NCBI RefSeq assembly: GCF_015627105.1
Contig: NZ_VTDM01000009.1
Location: 156,733-220,732, forward strand
Direction: 5' to 3'
Length of the DNA: 64,000 nt
Origin: Acinetobacter baretiae
Lineage (GTDB): Bacteria; Pseudomonadota; Gammaproteobacteria; Pseudomonadales; Moraxellaceae
Under the pieces are notes generated by a model. It ran no database searches. It saw nothing but the letters and a program-made list of their open reading frames with translations, and was not told the origin of the DNA. The first letter of the stretch is position 1; every line of letters begins with the position of its first letter. Shown piece after piece: positions 61,518-64,000 of the stretch. Made by a program: the position numbers and the translations under genes.

Positions 61518-62000
61518 TTAAGGAGTAACAATGATAGTCACTCTACGATTATTCGCTCGGTGTTCTTCACTATCATTAATATTTAAAGGCTCTGAAGAAC
61601 CTCTGCCAATCACAATGATATTTTCGTGACTAAAGCCGTTTTGATAAAAAATATCAGCAACACTCTCAGCTCTACCTTTTGACAGTTTAGTATTATATTC
61701 GCTCCCTCCTAAATCATCGGTATGCCCAATAATTTTAAGTCTGTAAAGTTTGTATTTAGAGAGTTCTTGTGCAAGTAAAGTCAAACTCGCTTGTTGCTGT
61801 GGTGTAACTTTTGATTTATCAAAATCAAATAAAATACGTTCAGATAAACCGAGTGTCCATCCTTCATCTGCTAAGCGAAACCCTTCACGTTGTAACATCA
61901 AAGATTGCTTGTAGTTAACACCACCAAGTTGACATCCTGTAAGTAGTTGCAAACTAAGCACACTCAATAGAGTAACTTGTAATAATTTATTCATGATCAT
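61518..62000 (-). CDS. yfiB: YfiB-like OmpA-domain outer-membrane lipoprotein
   Basis: 160 aa. Lipobox LLTGC near residue 23, a linker (VNYKQSLMLQREGFRLADEGW) and an OmpA_C peptidoglycan-binding domain (IIGHTDDLGGSEYNTKLSKGRAESV, NRRVTIIV). In Pseudomonas YfiB sequesters the periplasmic repressor YfiR at the outer membrane and so releases YfiN. The linker plus OmpA layout and its place after yfiR and yfiN support this name. An alternative ATG lies two codons downstream. Confidence 0.83.
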   Translation of the reverse strand: MIMNKLLQVTLLSVLSLQLLTGCQLGGVNYKQSLMLQREGFRLADEGWTLGLSERILFDFDKSKVTPQQQASLTLLAQELSKYKLYRLKIIGHTDDLGGSEYNTKLSKGRAESVADIFYQNGFSHENIIVIGRGSSEPLNINDSEEHRANNRRVTIIVTP

Positions 62001-62013
62001 TTGGCCTATAAAT

Positions 62014-63219
62014 TTAATGGTGTATAAACCAGTGTTTTGAAGTATTTTTTGCTTGATACATTGCTTGATCTGCTTGATTAATTAATTCCTCTGGTGAGGA
62101 TGCATAATTGAAATAAGCGACACCAATACTAAAACTAAAAAATATTTCTTGTTCATTAAATATGATTGGTTCATCTTGAGTTTGCATTAATATATTAATA
62201 TATTCAAATAGTTGATGGTGAGTAAAAATATTTGTTAGCACAACGGCAAACTCATCACCTCCTAAACGGGCAATAAAGCAATGATCTAATAGGGCAGCCT
62301 TGAATCGAATCGCCATTTCAATTAATACATTATCACCAGCGAGGTGGCCGTATTTATCATTAATTAATTTGAAATCATTATTATCAATAAATAGTAACAC
62401 TGTAGATGACTTCTCAACAGGTTGCGTAAAAATGCTCATTAAAAATTGATAAAAATAACTTTTATTGGCTAGGCCTGTGAGTGAATCGTGTTTTGCTTGA
62501 TAGGATAATTGATGGTTTTCATCTTGTAGTTGGTTATGCCAAGATTGAATTTCTGAAAGTAATTCATTAAACACATGGTTTAGATTTTGAAATTCATAAA
62601 TTTTATTGTCAGGGAATCGTAAATTATAGGCTTTTTGATCACTCACCAACTGTGCAATATGAGTAAGTGGATAAATAGATTGCATAATGAAACGATAGGT
62701 TGTTTTTGTTAAAAACCAAAGAGTGATAAGCATGGCGGCCATACAGATAAAAATTTCAAAAAAGATGGTAAATAAGAAACGTAAAGTTGCTTCAGAGCTA
62801 CCATAAATTTGTATCACGCCAATTTTTTCTTGATGATAAACAATAAAATTAGAGGGTTGTTTTAAAAACCATCCATTTAATAAATTTTCAAAAAAAGAAA
62901 ACTGTACCTCAGGTTTTATGCTACTTCCTAGTAAATTATTTTTATTATCGAAAACATAAATTTTTTTAATAGAATGTGTTTGCGTATATTCATTAAGAAC
63001 TTGTTTTAATATCGCTTCATCTCTAAATACAAGTGCAGGTTGAATACGATCACTTAGTGTATTACCTAGTAAATTAATGTTTTGTTGCACATACGTTTTC
63101 ATTACAAGAGTGGAGATTGACGTAAACATAAGCAAACAAATCATCAGCATAATAACAAATGCAATTAATTGTGATTTTTTGAATACGCTGCGCAAAGATT
63201 TCAATTTTTGGGGTTTCAT
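62014..63219 (-). CDS. yfiN: YfiN/TpbB-like membrane diguanylate cyclase
   Basis: 401 aa from ATG 63219 (GGAG at 8 bases); a GTG at 63228 overlaps the yfiR stop but is badly spaced. TM1 about residues 19-40, periplasmic sensor about 41-145 (LSDRIQPALVFRDEAILKQVL, the CHASE8-like start), TM2 about 147-168, HAMP-like helix, then GGDEF domain with RLGGDEFAVVL near residue 319. The active-site motif is intact. The RxxD inhibitory site is not seen five residues upstream of GGDEF. It makes c-di-GMP. Confidence 0.88.
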   Translation of the reverse strand: MKPQKLKSLRSVFKKSQLIAFVIMLMICLLMFTSISTLVMKTYVQQNINLLGNTLSDRIQPALVFRDEAILKQVLNEYTQTHSIKKIYVFDNKNNLLGSSIKPEVQFSFFENLLNGWFLKQPSNFIVYHQEKIGVIQIYGSSEATLRFLFTIFFEIFICMAAMLITLWFLTKTTYRFIMQSIYPLTHIAQLVSDQKAYNLRFPDNKIYEFQNLNHVFNELLSEIQSWHNQLQDENHQLSYQAKHDSLTGLANKSYFYQFLMSIFTQPVEKSSTVLLFIDNNDFKLINDKYGHLAGDNVLIEMAIRFKAALLDHCFIARLGGDEFAVVLTNIFTHHQLFEYINILMQTQDEPIIFNEQEIFFSFSIGVAYFNYASSPEELINQADQAMYQAKNTSKHWFIHH

Positions 63220-63224
63220 TAGAA

Positions 63225-63731
63225 TCACTCCATATTCTTTGCAAGTAAAAGAACACGAGGATCAATATGTAGTTTAGAGTGACTCAGGGCATCTAAATTC
63301 ACATTAAACGTGTAAAAATCTTTTCTTTGGTATAAACAGAAAATGACTTGGCCTTCACATTCAGTATTATTATTGGTGAGAGATAGAGTAAATGGTTGAA
63401 AATTACTTCTCAGAATATTATTTTGCTGAGTAATTGATTTATTGGTACTCAAAAAAATAGCATCACAATGTTGGGTTTTTAAATCACCTTCATTGATTAA
63501 GACAATATTGTAAGCATAGTTTGTATATTTCATCTGTTGCTTGAAATTTTGAAAAACAGCAGCATCTTCTAATACGCAAATTGTAGGTACCGTAGAGTTC
63601 CATTTTGTATAACTTAAAATAGCAAATGTTAATGTATACACATTATGACTGTAACCTGCTGTGGCAAGTTGAGGTAAAATGATTAAACAGACACAAATCA
63701 AGAGTTGTTTTAAATAATAAAAAACAGACAT
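63225..63731 (-). CDS. yfiR: YfiR-like periplasmic repressor (DUF4154)
   Basis: 168 aa. Signal peptide about 1-25 (LLICVCLIILPQLATAG), then the YfiR fold with four cysteines at 52, 89, 125 and 132 in the mature part. The C125-C132 spacing of seven equals the second disulfide of P. aeruginosa YfiR, and 52/89 fits the first. YfiR holds YfiN inactive until reduced, misfolded or captured by YfiB. First gene of the yfiR-yfiN-yfiB unit. Confidence 0.82.
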   Translation of the reverse strand: MSVFYYLKQLLICVCLIILPQLATAGYSHNVYTLTFAILSYTKWNSTVPTICVLEDAAVFQNFKQQMKYTNYAYNIVLINEGDLKTQHCDAIFLSTNKSITQQNNILRSNFQPFTLSLTNNNTECEGQVIFCLYQRKDFYTFNVNLDALSHSKLHIDPRVLLLAKNME

Positions 63732-63869
63732 AACATCAAAATCGAATGAATTCTAAATCTACTATACTGATAAATGTATAGATAATCATCAATCTGGTTT
63801 TAAAACTCCCATATTTGTTCAGATATCACACATTTGATTAAATAAATTGAGATAAGAGATAAAAAGGGG

Positions 63870-63897
63870 TTGCAAAGGCTAGGGGATTATATATAAT
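63870..63897 (+). promoter_or_regulatory. Strong stable-RNA-type promoter at the right edge
   Basis: TTGCAA (-35), 16 bp, perfect TATAAT (-10) followed by GCG discriminator, with an AT-rich upstream stretch. The remaining 100 bp have no open frame. This looks like the leader of an rRNA or other stable-RNA operon that begins beyond the window. Confidence 0.6.
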
Positions 63898-64000
63898 GCG
63901 TATCCATCGGCGGTGCTGTTGAGAGAAACTTCTTGATAAACAATAGCTTAGTTGATTAATTTAGGGTTTTGACTTTAAATTGATTGGTTGGGGGTTGAGT

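Overview
The window is chromosomal DNA of a gammaproteobacterium, almost certainly Acinetobacter (Moraxellaceae). The DNA is AT-rich. The gene orders pilW-rodZ-ispG-hisS-yfgM-bamB-der, queA-tgt-yajC-secD-secF and trpF-trpB..trpA-accD-folC-SPOR are those of this group and its relatives. BaeR is very close to the Acinetobacter protein as I recall it. The clearest marker is a glycosyltransferase cluster between ilvE and aspS, the position of the lipooligosaccharide outer-core (OC) locus in Acinetobacter. I see no insertion sequence, integrase, prophage or CRISPR array. Nearly all of the window is core genome.

Layout. 1-3.4 kb (minus): holA (partial), lptE and leuS. 3.5-7.6 kb: a DUF4124-type secreted protein, then the branched-chain amino acid operon ilvI-ilvH-ilvC. 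7.7-17.8 kb (plus): a PAP2 phosphatase, iscX, ndk, rlmN and the pilW-rodZ-ispG-hisS-yfgM-bamB-der run, which covers pilus assembly, cell shape, isoprenoids, tRNA charging, outer-membrane assembly and ribosome assembly. 18-24.3 kb: a phosphopantetheinyl transferase, then on the minus strand queA, tgt, yajC, secD and secF. 24.4-30 kb: tRNA-Leu(CAA), a membrane-anchored XRE regulator, a GNAT acetyltransferase, a soluble histidine kinase and glnE. 30-31 kb: ilvE.

31.1-38.4 kb is the variable locus. It holds a DxD glycosyltransferase, a protein made of two fused GT2 domains, three different GT25-type transferases, a GT32-like transferase, a lipid A late acyltransferase and a small membrane protein, and it ends at aspS. 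Together these genes probably build and acylate the lipooligosaccharide, whose export also needs LptE from the left end.

40-50 kb: a ZnuD-like TonB receptor with a Zur-like palindrome, a phospholipase-D-like membrane protein with altered HKD motifs, a PsiE-family protein, a small lipoprotein, baeS-baeR, selO and a glycerophosphodiesterase. 50-60.9 kb: trpF-trpB, trpA-accD-folC-SPOR protein, secA, a small unknown periplasmic protein and argJ. 61-64 kb: a tRNA cluster Pro-Arg-His-Pro with two identical tRNA-Pro genes, then on the minus strand a complete yfiR-yfiN-yfiB c-di-GMP module, and at the right edge a strong stable-RNA-type promoter pointing out of the window.

I did not find a clearly undescribed multi-gene system. 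The best candidates for new biology are the OC locus content (especially the duplicated and fused GT2 enzyme), the phospholipase-D-like protein with arginine in place of both HKD lysines, and the orphan signalling proteins around 24.7-27.2 kb.
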